A DNA stretch of 64,000 nt from Bacteroidia bacterium. GTDB taxonomy: Bacteria > Bacteroidota > Bacteroidia > J057. Position numbers and translations under genes: made by a program. The notes below the pieces were generated by a model that searched no databases, was not told where the DNA came from, and saw nothing but the letters and a program-made list of their open reading frames with translations. Positions within the stretch are counted from its first letter, which is position 1; each line of letters opens with the position of its first letter. The stretch covers positions 79,270 to 143,269 of the forward strand of contig JAUIKF010000014.1 of assembly GCA_030430575.1 (NCBI GenBank). The letters are read 5' to 3'. Of this stretch, positions 18,859 through 27,979 are shown one piece after another.

Positions 18859-18895
18859 AAAGCCTTGGCAAGTTCCCTCGCCAAGGCTTTTCTTC
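18859..18895 (+). terminator. Rho-independent terminator after the SIR2 gene
   Basis: AAAGCCTTGGC (18859-18869) pairs perfectly with GCCAAGGCTTT (18880-18890), followed by TCTTC. It closes the SIR2 unit before the convergent lipoprotein gene. Confidence 0.75.
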
Positions 18896-18930
18896 AATCA
18901 ATGATCTATCAATTACTAATCACTCATTCA

Positions 18931-19287
18931 TCACGGCAGCGGCTCCTTATGTGCCAGATGGAACATCGTATCTACCAAGGCCTTGGCCTTGGGGAGGGGC
19001 AGCTTCGTCGCGCTATGAACTTCGCGGATGGCAGAAGTCTTTTGACGCTGAGCCACCAAATCCTTGATTTGCTGATCGCTGGGCGATTGTATCTTATACT
19101 TTTTGAGGTAGCTTTCTAGGTCGCCATTGGTTACAATGGTCTGGGAGTCTGAAGGGGTTGCCAAGCCACGCGTAGCCGCTTGTTGGGTATCGACAGCAGA
19201 GGCTGTTGCTTGATTAGCGTTGTCTTCGACCCAGCTACAAGCCACGATCGAGAGCGCAAATGTGAGGATCAAAAGGAAGTTTTTCAT
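18931..19287 (-). CDS. Small lipoprotein of unknown function
   Basis: A 118-residue protein. A signal sequence ends in the lipobox IVAC with Cys17. A Ser/Thr/Gln-rich linker (about residues 25-50) is followed by a helical, charged C-terminal part (DLESYLKKYKIQSPSDQQIK, then TKLPLPKAKALVD). No known domain is recognised. It is convergent with the SIR2 gene and separated from the phosphatase gene by about 260 bp of repeats such as a GAAT microsatellite. It is predicted to be anchored in the outer or inner membrane facing the periplasm. Confidence 0.7.
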   Translation of the reverse strand: MKNFLLILTFALSIVACSWVEDNANQATASAVDTQQAATRGLATPSDSQTIVTNGDLESYLKKYKIQSPSDQQIKDLVAQRQKTSAIREVHSATKLPLPKAKALVDTMFHLAHKEPLP

Positions 19288-19544
19288 GTCGGTTGTTGGT
19301 TAAGGAATAATTTTGAATGAATGAATGAATGTTGAATTTTGAATACTTGTCCTGAGTATGTCGAAGGAAAAAGGGGGTGAACAAGCACTTAAACATTCAA
19401 ATGATTCCATGCTACAGCTTATTAGACGTAAGTTAAGGGAAAAAGTCATTTTCTAGGAAACGTCTGTGCGGCTGAATGTCCGAAAGTCTGATCGAAAAGT
19501 TATACTTTCAGACACTCAGACTATCAAACGTTCAGACATGGTTT

Positions 19545-20915
19545 CTACTTCTGCGCTTCTATATTCTGCTCCCAGACTTTCTTGCCACTGTAATCATAGA
19601 GCATGAGTTTGAGTTTGCGGTTGCCTTCCGCACCAATTACTTCGACCATACCGAAGGCACGAGCACCAAAGCCTGTGTTGGCAATGCGATTGCTATTGGT
19701 TTCGCGGTTGGGGTCATAGGCAAGGGCGGTGAGGGGAGAGACCGTGAAGTCGTAGATGCGAATGCCGTTTTTGGAAAAGGTGGATAGTTCCGAATGGTGG
19801 CGGTCACCAGTGAGGAATATCACATTTTTGATGCGATTGCCTACGATGGCGTTGAGCAGGTAGTCGCGCTCTTCTGGCGCGATGTTTATATAGTTTTCAA
19901 ACAACTCGGCTGTGCTGAGCACTTGTCCACCAATGCAGACAAATTTAAACGTCGCTTTGGACGTCGCCAGGGCTTCAATCAACCAATCTAATTGCTCCTT
20001 GCCCAAGATGGTGGGCTTTTCCCCACGGGCGCCGCTGTGTGAACTGAAGTAACGATTGTCCAGCATAAAAAACTGACAATCATCTCGCTCAAAAGTTGTG
20101 GTAGTACCTGGCCCACCAGCAATCCCATAGGTGGGGTTTCCCCAGAAAAGTTTAAATGTTTCCAAAGTAACATTCTTATCGCGGAAGCTGCCGTTGCTGT
20201 CATTGGGACCATAATCATGGTCATCCCAGATGGCATAATTGGGCATGCCGCCGAGCAGCGGCTGCACCTGTGCAAGAGAACGTGTATGGGTATATCGATA
20301 ATGGATGCCCGTCCGACTGTACCAATCCCCTTCGCGTAAGTAGGTATTATCGCCCAGCCAGAGCATTAGATCAGGCTCCATTTTTACGATATTCTCAAAG
20401 ATTTCATAATTCCCCCCATAAGGCTTCCCTACGCGGTCATATTGAGGGTCATTCACAAAGTTGCAAGAGCCCAGAGCAAAGCGCAACATGGGCGGCGTGG
20501 TACGATAACGCCAGTTGACAGGTGTCTTGAATTGCAATTTGTAAGGTCGACGTATTTCCCGGCCATCGATATACAGGCGATAGCCGTAGGTCTTGCCTGG
20601 CTGTACCTCATCAGCGATCAATCGGGCCGTATAGGCTTCATGCTGATTGGTAATATATTCACTTGTACGGTAGATTTTGGCAGGATTTTGTATCTCAAAA
20701 TAATCAAAACGCACGGTCGCCTGGCGGGTCGTCTGCGCCCAAAGCAATGCTTCGCGCATCTCTACATAGCCCACCATGGGGCCCGATTGTAGCAGGCCTG
20801 CCTGGGTATTGGCCGTGCCTACAGGGCGTGCTTGAGTTCTAAAAGGGGCGCCCGTTTGGGCTATTGTCTGGCTCCAGCCGATCAGGAGCATCAGGGCGAA
20901 GGAAATATAACGCAT
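19545..20915 (-). CDS. PhoD-like alkaline phosphatase/phosphodiesterase family protein
   Basis: A 456-residue exported protein with a signal peptide (ISFALMLLIGWSQTIAQ). An N-terminal fibronectin-like beta domain (about residues 45-130, with VRFDYFEI and YGYRLYIDGRE) precedes the metallophosphatase core. The metal-binding motifs are LRFALGSCN, LWLGDNTYL, IWDDHDYGPNDSNG and FLTGDRHHSEL, the PhoD pattern (GDxxY, WDDHD, GDRHxxE). Enzymes of this family release phosphate from monoesters or diesters using Fe/Ca or similar metals in the periplasm. The C-terminal IEVIGAEGNRKLKLMLYD-type stretch is short, and no sorting domain is evident. It is not in an operon. Confidence 0.9.
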   Translation of the reverse strand: MRYISFALMLLIGWSQTIAQTGAPFRTQARPVGTANTQAGLLQSGPMVGYVEMREALLWAQTTRQATVRFDYFEIQNPAKIYRTSEYITNQHEAYTARLIADEVQPGKTYGYRLYIDGREIRRPYKLQFKTPVNWRYRTTPPMLRFALGSCNFVNDPQYDRVGKPYGGNYEIFENIVKMEPDLMLWLGDNTYLREGDWYSRTGIHYRYTHTRSLAQVQPLLGGMPNYAIWDDHDYGPNDSNGSFRDKNVTLETFKLFWGNPTYGIAGGPGTTTTFERDDCQFFMLDNRYFSSHSGARGEKPTILGKEQLDWLIEALATSKATFKFVCIGGQVLSTAELFENYINIAPEERDYLLNAIVGNRIKNVIFLTGDRHHSELSTFSKNGIRIYDFTVSPLTALAYDPNRETNSNRIANTGFGARAFGMVEVIGAEGNRKLKLMLYDYSGKKVWEQNIEAQK

Positions 20916-21174
20916 GTCTGGTATAATTTTTTGAATGCTAAGGAGGTCTAAAAAGTGAATCGATTAATTTCTGATTACAAATTACGAAACTAGGGAAATT
21001 TATCAAGAATTATCCTAATTGAGTGAAGAGGCCATAATATGCATCAATTGGCTCTATTAGCCTTTATTTAGATAAATAACCGATGAGCATTAGTTTTCGC
21101 ATAAAAGGGTCAAAATTCTGACGATTCGCCTTTCACCCCATCATTCAAGGCATACGGTTCGGTATATTGAGTAG

Positions 21175-24100
21175 ATGAAAACCACTTTTTTCTATTTGTC
21201 CTTAAGCTCCCTTTTCTCCTTTCTCCTGACTATCCAGCCCTTACTCGCCCAGTTTCCCACCTGCGGCGCTGATTCAATGAATGCTCGCATTCAGCGCGCC
21301 AATCCGCACATAAAGCAGCTCAGGCAGCAATTTGAACGGCGCTGGCGCCAGCAGCAAGTGCAAGGTCATACGGCTGCCCGACAGGTTTACACCATTCCAG
21401 TCGTCGTCCATTTAGTCCATAACAATGGCCCTGCAAACCTAACTGACCCGCAGGTCATCCAAGCCATAGACGCCCTCAACGAAGGCCTGCGCAACCGAGG
21501 CGTTTTTAATCCCCAAACAGGCGTAGACACCGAAATTGAGTTCTGTCTGGCCATTCGCGATCCGAATGGCATGGCGACAACAGGGATCACCCGCACAGTA
21601 TCCCCGCTCAGTCAATTGACGATGGAGACCGAAGACCTCATGCTCAAAAACCTCATCCGTTGGGACCCTACTCAATACCTCAATATATGGGTGGTCAATA
21701 GCATCACTTCCCTTGCTTCTGGGCCTGGTGTGGCGGGATATGCCTATTTCCCTGCCTCCCATGGCCAGCCAGAGGATGGCATTGTGGGCGAAGCCACTTA
21801 CCTCACCAGCCAACAACAAGATATTTCTGTTTTTGTCCATGAGGCAGGACACTACCTGGGCTTGCACCATACATTCGCAGGAGGATGTCAAAATAATAAT
21901 TGTCTGCTAGACGGGGATCGTGTGTGTGATACGCCGCCGGATGGGTCGACTGCGTTTGTATCTTGTGCTACCTCCCCCAATTCCTGCCAAACGGATACAG
22001 ATGATATTAGCCTCAACAACCCTTTTCGCTCGACAGCTTTAGGAGGTCTTGGAGACCAGCCTGACATGATCCATAATTATATGGATTATGGAGATCCTTT
22101 TTGCACCACAGCTTTTACCGCAGGACAAAAAGCCCGCATGGTCCTGGCCATAACTACTGACCGAGCGAGTCTCTTACAATCAAAAGGCTGTATCTCTCCA
22201 TGTAATCAGCCTGTGACAGCCAATTTTAGCATCACCAACCTTCCTTCTGCTGTCGGCAATACAATCCAGCTCCAACACACAGGCAGTGGCCCTATAACGG
22301 GCTATGACTGGACTGTTAATGGCCAACCTTTGGCACAAACCGCCAGTACTTCTTTCACTTTTCCGCAGGCAGGGACTTATATTTTTAGCCTACGGGTAGA
22401 TGGCCTTACCCCTAATTGTTGGGAGGTGTACCACGATACAGTCACTGTATTTTGTGAACCGCGCGCTGCTTTTACAGGCTGGAAGCCTTATATCCTTCCG
22501 GGAGACATCCTTCCATTAAATGCTGTGGGACCTGGCACCGCCACCTATACCTGGTTGGTCAATGGGGTGATTTCGGGAACGGGAAGTGTCTTCAATTATT
22601 CGTCTTCCCAAGCTACTTCTGTGCTGATACAGCTTATTGCAGATCATGGGATTTGTAAGGATACGAGCGAAGCAAGGGTGGTAAAAGTTGGAGACTGTGG
22701 GGTAGATGACAAGGCCATCATGACACACTGGGCCTTGGATGACAGCCTGCTGATGGACTTTACGCATTCTCCGCCTACTATCCAGAAAGGGAGCAGCATG
22801 CTCGGGCGAATACTTACAGGTTCTAATAACACCTCCTACACCGAACATAGCGTCACCATCAGTGATGACAATGGAGATTTGCTTTTTTATTCGAATGGAG
22901 AGGTCATTTGGGATAGAAATCATCAGGTCATGCCCAATGGCGCTGGGATCATGGGACACCATTCAACCATGGAGGGCAGTATCGCATTCCCCGATCCAGC
23001 CGATCCAGATATATACTATCTATTCACGTTGGATGCAGGGGAAAATAATTTTCAGCATGGCTTGCGGTACAACAAAATTGATATGCGGCTTCGTAATGGA
23101 TTGGGAGACGTAGTCCCTACCGCAAAGAATGTCCTTGTCATGCAAACTATGCTGGAAGTCATGCATGCGGTATATCATGCCAATGGCCAGGATGTCTGGG
23201 TCGTCGTAGGAAGTAGGTCAGGATTCACGAATTGGAATAGCGATATCACCTCCATCTTAGTTACCGCTCAGGGGGTTCAACCTACGCCTGTATCTACTCC
23301 CATCATAGTCAATGGTGCCCCACATATAGCCGGTTTATTGAAGTTCTCTCATGATGGGCAATGGTTAACCTCAGGGCATTTGTTGTTCCATTTTGATAGA
23401 CAAACAGGCATAGCTCAGTTCTTTATGAGCTTTGCTACACATACAACCGGTGTTGGGGGAACTGAATTTTCCCCAGATAATTCCAAGCTTTATTTTGGCG
23501 GAAATTCTCCCCCCGTTTTAAGGTCGCAAATCCATCAATATGACCTATCCTCAGGAGTGCCTTCAACGATTTTAAGTAGTAAAACCATCCTCCTAACCGC
23601 CTCTTCATCGACCTTTTTCAATAGGAGTAAGCTAGAGATAGGCAAGGATGATAAAATCTATGGAGTCAATTACTTTACGCCTAGCTTTGTGGTCATCCAT
23701 GCCCCCAATCTCCCAGGCACCACAGCAAACCTCCAACTAAATGGCTTCAATTTCTCTCACCTTCAAGGCGGGAAAAGCATCAATCTGCCGACCTACGTTC
23801 GTGGCAGAATTGGGAACCTCCCCTTTTCCCTCGTGACCGATAATCTCACGCCTTGTCCGGGAGAAACAGTCAAAGCCTGGGCAATAGGCGCAGGAGGGGT
23901 TTACGACCTTTCCTTCGACTGGCTAGGCGATGCAGATGCCCACCAACAGGGTGACACCCTAATCCTCGTTCCAACGAAGACGGGAACCATCCGCATAGCG
24001 GCAGAAATGCGCAATGCCTGTGGCATTCAACACGACACCGTTTGGTTACAAGTGCAGCAAGGACCTCTGGTCGATTTAGGAGGTGATCAAGTGCTTTGTC

Positions 24101-25407
24101 AGCCCCCCATATTACTGTCGGCTGATTTCTTTCCAGATGTTCATTATCTCTGGTCTGATGGGAGCAGCAGCCCATCTCTCAACATCTCCCAGCCAGGCAG
24201 GTATTGGTTGACTGCCACAGACACAGTGAGCGGTTGTACCCACAGCGATACTATTTTGGTCGCAGCTCCCCCTCCTGCTATCCCTCCAGACTTAGGACCC
24301 GACCAATTGCTTTGTGCAGACGCTGTATTGCCCCTTTCTGTTGGTGCTTATCCAAGCATTCGCTGGTGGGATGGAAGGAGTGGGCAAACGCATACGGTCT
24401 TCGAATCGGGGACGTATTGGGTGGATGTGGTAGATGTCTGTGGGAATATACTAAGTGATACCATCCAGGTCACCTTGCGCCCCGTGCCGATAAGAGATGT
24501 CCCCGATTCAGTGCACTTATGTCCAGGGACATCTATGACAGTAGATATGCGCAGTCCAGGATTCCTGAATTATAGCTGGCAAGATGGTCAGACAAACCCC
24601 GTTCGCTTATTCGATGAAGCAGGGGTATTTTACCTGCAAAGTGAAGACGCTGACGGCTGCTTTACATATGATACCTTGACAGTCATGCAACTCCCCGGAC
24701 ATCCTGCGATTGATCTTCCTATTGACCCTGTGATATGTGAAGGGGATAGTATGAGGGTAAATGTCTCGACCCCTGGATGGGTACAATATGAATGGCTCCA
24801 CGGTCCTACAGGCCCTGCTCAGACCTTTTCGAAAAGCGGCATCTATACTGTGATGGCTGCTGATGTCTATGGATGTACCACCACCGCCTCTTTTCACCTT
24901 TCTACCCAGGCGCCGATTCCATTACCTATAAATCAGCATATAGAATTGTGCCTTGGAGACACAGTATGGATAAATGCTACCACTCAAGGCTTCTCCTCCT
25001 ATCTCTGGCAAGACAGTTTGACGGTTCCTCAGCGGAGGGTGTGGGATAATGGAAGCTATACCGTTCAAGCCCTCGACCCCGCAGGGTGCCTTACTTCAGC
25101 CGAAGTTCTTGTCACCATCAAGCCCTGCGACTATGCCGTCTACATGCCCAATGCATTTTCCCCCAATGACGATGGGCATAATGATTGGTTTGGGATCCAG
25201 CCACGCAGTGAGATAGCCAGTTATCATTTGGTGGTATTTAGCCGATGGGGGGTAAAAGTGTACGATAGTTCCTCTCCCACTCCTGGATGGGATGGGACAT
25301 ATAAGGGGAGTGATAGCCCCGAAGGGGTGTATGTGTGGGTGTTGGCGTATTCAGGACATGATGGGCGAAGCTATCAACTCAAGGGAAGTGTGACGCTGAT
25401 TCGGTAG
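21175..25407 (+). CDS. Giant secreted M43 (pappalysin-like) metalloprotease with T9SS type B domain
   Basis: A 1410-residue protein. After a signal peptide and short propeptide comes an M43 metzincin domain with the zinc motif HEAGHYLGLHH (222-232), DRVCDTPPD and the Met-turn NYMDYGDP (Met303). A PKD-like domain follows (about 345-430, YDWTVNGQ). Residues about 510-900 form a WD/propeller-like segment with ISDDNGDLLFYSNGEVIWD, a module common in CHU proteins. Several immunoglobulin-like repeats (YLWSDGSSS, YSWQDGQT, YLWQDSLT) lead to the C-terminal gliding-motility/type B sorting domain (MPNAFSPNDDGHNDWF, GWDGTYKG, EGVYVW). It is probably surface-attached. It is monocistronic, with no visible regulator. 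Confidence 0.92.
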   Translation: MKTTFFYLSLSSLFSFLLTIQPLLAQFPTCGADSMNARIQRANPHIKQLRQQFERRWRQQQVQGHTAARQVYTIPVVVHLVHNNGPANLTDPQVIQAIDALNEGLRNRGVFNPQTGVDTEIEFCLAIRDPNGMATTGITRTVSPLSQLTMETEDLMLKNLIRWDPTQYLNIWVVNSITSLASGPGVAGYAYFPASHGQPEDGIVGEATYLTSQQQDISVFVHEAGHYLGLHHTFAGGCQNNNCLLDGDRVCDTPPDGSTAFVSCATSPNSCQTDTDDISLNNPFRSTALGGLGDQPDMIHNYMDYGDPFCTTAFTAGQKARMVLAITTDRASLLQSKGCISPCNQPVTANFSITNLPSAVGNTIQLQHTGSGPITGYDWTVNGQPLAQTASTSFTFPQAGTYIFSLRVDGLTPNCWEVYHDTVTVFCEPRAAFTGWKPYILPGDILPLNAVGPGTATYTWLVNGVISGTGSVFNYSSSQATSVLIQLIADHGICKDTSEARVVKVGDCGVDDKAIMTHWALDDSLLMDFTHSPPTIQKGSSMLGRILTGSNNTSYTEHSVTISDDNGDLLFYSNGEVIWDRNHQVMPNGAGIMGHHSTMEGSIAFPDPADPDIYYLFTLDAGENNFQHGLRYNKIDMRLRNGLGDVVPTAKNVLVMQTMLEVMHAVYHANGQDVWVVVGSRSGFTNWNSDITSILVTAQGVQPTPVSTPIIVNGAPHIAGLLKFSHDGQWLTSGHLLFHFDRQTGIAQFFMSFATHTTGVGGTEFSPDNSKLYFGGNSPPVLRSQIHQYDLSSGVPSTILSSKTILLTASSSTFFNRSKLEIGKDDKIYGVNYFTPSFVVIHAPNLPGTTANLQLNGFNFSHLQGGKSINLPTYVRGRIGNLPFSLVTDNLTPCPGETVKAWAIGAGGVYDLSFDWLGDADAHQQGDTLILVPTKTGTIRIAAEMRNACGIQHDTVWLQVQQGPLVDLGGDQVLCQPPILLSADFFPDVHYLWSDGSSSPSLNISQPGRYWLTATDTVSGCTHSDTILVAAPPPAIPPDLGPDQLLCADAVLPLSVGAYPSIRWWDGRSGQTHTVFESGTYWVDVVDVCGNILSDTIQVTLRPVPIRDVPDSVHLCPGTSMTVDMRSPGFLNYSWQDGQTNPVRLFDEAGVFYLQSEDADGCFTYDTLTVMQLPGHPAIDLPIDPVICEGDSMRVNVSTPGWVQYEWLHGPTGPAQTFSKSGIYTVMAADVYGCTTTASFHLSTQAPIPLPINQHIELCLGDTVWINATTQGFSSYLWQDSLTVPQRRVWDNGSYTVQALDPAGCLTSAEVLVTIKPCDYAVYMPNAFSPNDDGHNDWFGIQPRSEIASYHLVVFSRWGVKVYDSSSPTPGWDGTYKGSDSPEGVYVWVLAYSGHDGRSYQLKGSVTLIR

Positions 25408-25432
25408 GTAGGAGAGGGGGAAGGCGATGAAT

Positions 25433-26663
25433 TTATTTTTGACTGATAAAACCAGCCTGTTCATTTCGGAAGGATAACAGGTCAAACGGATTACCCTGGT
25501 AGTCTTTAAGTCCACAGACCAAATCAGTGATGTGTGCGTAGCGCTGCTGGGCGGATATGGCTGCTTGCTTGGGAGCATTCAGGTCGATTTCGGCAGTTTC
25601 GACGATTTGAAGAGCTTGTGAAGCATCGTCATTTTCTACCCAAAACGGCCCTCCGCCCGTATTGGTTTCTGTCTTGATAATCCCACAGACACGCAGGGGA
25701 CGATTGAGCGTTTGGTGGACAAAGGTCATGCGAAGGGCTGGTTCCCAGGAAGGAAAATTAGGCGGAAAACCGATACACAGGTTGGTCTGTAGAAAGCTTA
25801 ATAGTGTTTTTTCAATCCTCATAAAAGTGTCTAGCCCTCCCGAATCCAGCGCATGGAGCCAGGCATATATGTTTTGCTGATTATGAAGCAGGATTCCGCC
25901 AATCAGTTTTTTCCAATAAATGGTCAAATCCCGCTTATGATCAGGAAGTACATTGTCCACATTTTTGATAAACACCACATCCGCATCGATCTCATGGAGG
26001 TTTTGCAACAGGGCACCATGACCTCCTGGACGAAAGACAAGATCGCCGTTTTGATCGCGAAAGGGGCTATTCTCCAAGTCTACTGCCAGCGTATCTGTTT
26101 CTGGATGTTGAATAGAAGTGGTCACTTCAAGCTCATAGCCCGATGCTTGTTCAAATGTCGGAAGGGAATGTTGTAAATGTGTGATTCAACCCTTTTTCTG
26201 TGAGTAAATAAGTCAAGATAAGGTCGAACTGTCGGGATGTAAGCAAAGATTCAATCTGTAAATTGTCCTGGCCCAAAACTCCTTTGAGGGCATCAAAAAA
26301 GGCAAATTGGGGTAGGTGTTGAAAGAATTCTTTGACGGTTTCTGTTAAGTCTTCAGGGTTCGTCATAAATGCATATAGCATGTGAAACATCCTGCTTGCT
26401 GCCCCAGAGGCTGGAACAAATTTGCATACCTTCACCTGCGCAGACCGTTCTTCATATACCTGAATATATGTTTGTCTTTCTTCCAAATCTCCTATTTCCA
26501 TAACGCCATCGCCTCGGCTTACAGGTCGAATGAGTGTGGGAGGAGGAAATCCGTTCTTAAACCGAGCGAGTTGCTCAAGAACTTGGGGGAGTGACCTGCC
26601 TGATGTTTGAATGTATTGAAGGTCATCAGGGCTAAAGACGTTGAGATCTTCCTGATTTTTCAT
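25433..26663 (-). pseudogene. DUF4301 gene with internal deletion and frameshift
   Basis: Two pieces in different frames belong to one gene. The 5' piece (26151-26663, start MKNQEDLNVFSPDDL) carries VCKFVPASGAASRMF. The 3' piece (25433 to about 26145) carries HPETDTLAVDLENSPFRD, FRPGGHGALLQNL and VFIKNVDNVLPDH. In the frame of the second piece the upstream DNA reads FEQASGYELEV, so coding continues to about 26170. The central block expected between them in DUF4301 proteins (PKGLL and EHLVEA region) is missing, and the total is about 420 residues instead of roughly 500. DUF4301 proteins have a nucleotidyltransferase-like look but no settled function. The 5' end may overlap galK by a few codons if an upstream start at 26699 is used. 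Confidence 0.75.
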
Positions 26664-26673
26664 ATGTGAATAT

Positions 26674-27822
26674 TTAAAGGAATTTAGCTTGTGCGCCATC
26701 CCCTAACGCAACAGCATATGCCTTCAGGTTGATGCCCGTTTGCTGAAAATAGGCTGCAGATACCGCAGAAATAAAAGCTTCTTTTTCACTGGATTTAATC
26801 AAATTAAGCGTACATCCTCCAAATCCCCCGCCCATCATTCTTGCGCCTAGCACTTCTTCTTTATTTCGGGTAAAATCCACCAGAAAATCCAGTTCTTGAC
26901 AACTTACTTCATACAGTTGCGAAAGGCTATCATGAGACTGATAGAGCAATCCTCCCAGTTTCTGCATATCTCTCACCTTCATGGCATCACAAGCTTGTAG
27001 GACTCGCACATTTTCCTGAACGACATGCAGGCAGCGCTGATAGATTAAGGCTGGCATTTCATCCTGAAATAGGGTTAACCTGGTGAGGGATACATCTCGC
27101 AAATTATGGATCTCAGGAACATGTTTTTTGAGCAATTCCACCCCCTCCTCGCACTGAGTCCGACGGTCATTATATTCCGTCCCCGCCAGGGAATGCTCCA
27201 CACAGGTGTCAAGCAAAACGAGTTCATAATCCCCTAGCTCAAGGGGAAAGTATTCGTATTCCAGGCTCCTACAATCTAGGCGAAAAACATGCCCTTGTTT
27301 GCCCATCACACTGGCAAACTGGTCCATGATGCCACAGGCGACGCCAGCATAATGATGCTCCGCCATTTGCGCGATTTTGGCAAGCTGAGTCTGAGAGAAT
27401 CTCAGTGAAAACAACTCGTTTAAGCCAGTGGCCAAGGCACATTCTAGCGCAGCGGAAGAGGATACGCCTGCTCCTAAAGGCACATTGCCATAAAATATCG
27501 CCTCAAAAGCACCTAAAGAAGCCCCTGCATTCTGAAGCTCTGCCACCACGCCTATGATATAGTTTTTCCACCCACCCCCTTCCATCGGATGGAGGCGCTT
27601 GAGTGAAAACTCCATTGTCTCCTCCATATCCACGGAGTATACCTTACATAGGTCAGTTGCGGAGGTGGAGGCTAAATGAAAAGTGATCTTTTTGTCAATC
27701 GCTCCAGGCATGACAAATCCATCATTATAATCGGTGTGCTCGCCGATCAGATTTATCCTTCCAGGCGCGCTACTAGAGAGCGTTGGAGGATGATGAAATA
27801 TGTGAGAAAAATGGTGATTCAT
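26674..27822 (-). CDS. galK: Galactokinase
   Basis: A 382-residue GHMP kinase that phosphorylates D-galactose at C1 in the Leloir pathway. The galactokinase signature APGRINLIGEHTDYNDGFV is near the N-terminus. The ATP-binding motif PLGAGVSSSAALE is in the middle, with the catalytic-base region GIMDQFAS nearby. The C-terminal MMGGGFGGCTLNLI is motif 3. Length and order match bacterial GalK. The DUF4301 pseudogene follows directly on the same strand. No galT, galE or galactose transporter is in the window. It is divergent from the HTCS regulator. Confidence 0.96.
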   Translation of the reverse strand: MNHHFSHIFHHPPTLSSSAPGRINLIGEHTDYNDGFVMPGAIDKKITFHLASTSATDLCKVYSVDMEETMEFSLKRLHPMEGGGWKNYIIGVVAELQNAGASLGAFEAIFYGNVPLGAGVSSSAALECALATGLNELFSLRFSQTQLAKIAQMAEHHYAGVACGIMDQFASVMGKQGHVFRLDCRSLEYEYFPLELGDYELVLLDTCVEHSLAGTEYNDRRTQCEEGVELLKKHVPEIHNLRDVSLTRLTLFQDEMPALIYQRCLHVVQENVRVLQACDAMKVRDMQKLGGLLYQSHDSLSQLYEVSCQELDFLVDFTRNKEEVLGARMMGGGFGGCTLNLIKSSEKEAFISAVSAAYFQQTGINLKAYAVALGDGAQAKFL

Positions 27823-27979
27823 TTAGGGCATGAAATTCTAAAACAAGACATCTATTGTCAATTGATTATCTATCTTTTTCCCGTTAAGAACCGCTTGTAT
27901 TTCCTCAATACTTAGGTTTTGCTAATTTGGCCCGTGGTTTCCTTTTGTTTCGCCAATTGAAAAGGATGAAAAAGCTACG

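Noticed and set aside
18942..19119. Plus-strand frames over the small lipoprotein gene
   Set aside because: Both overlap the lipoprotein gene antisense; only the minus-strand frame has a proper lipoprotein signal sequence.
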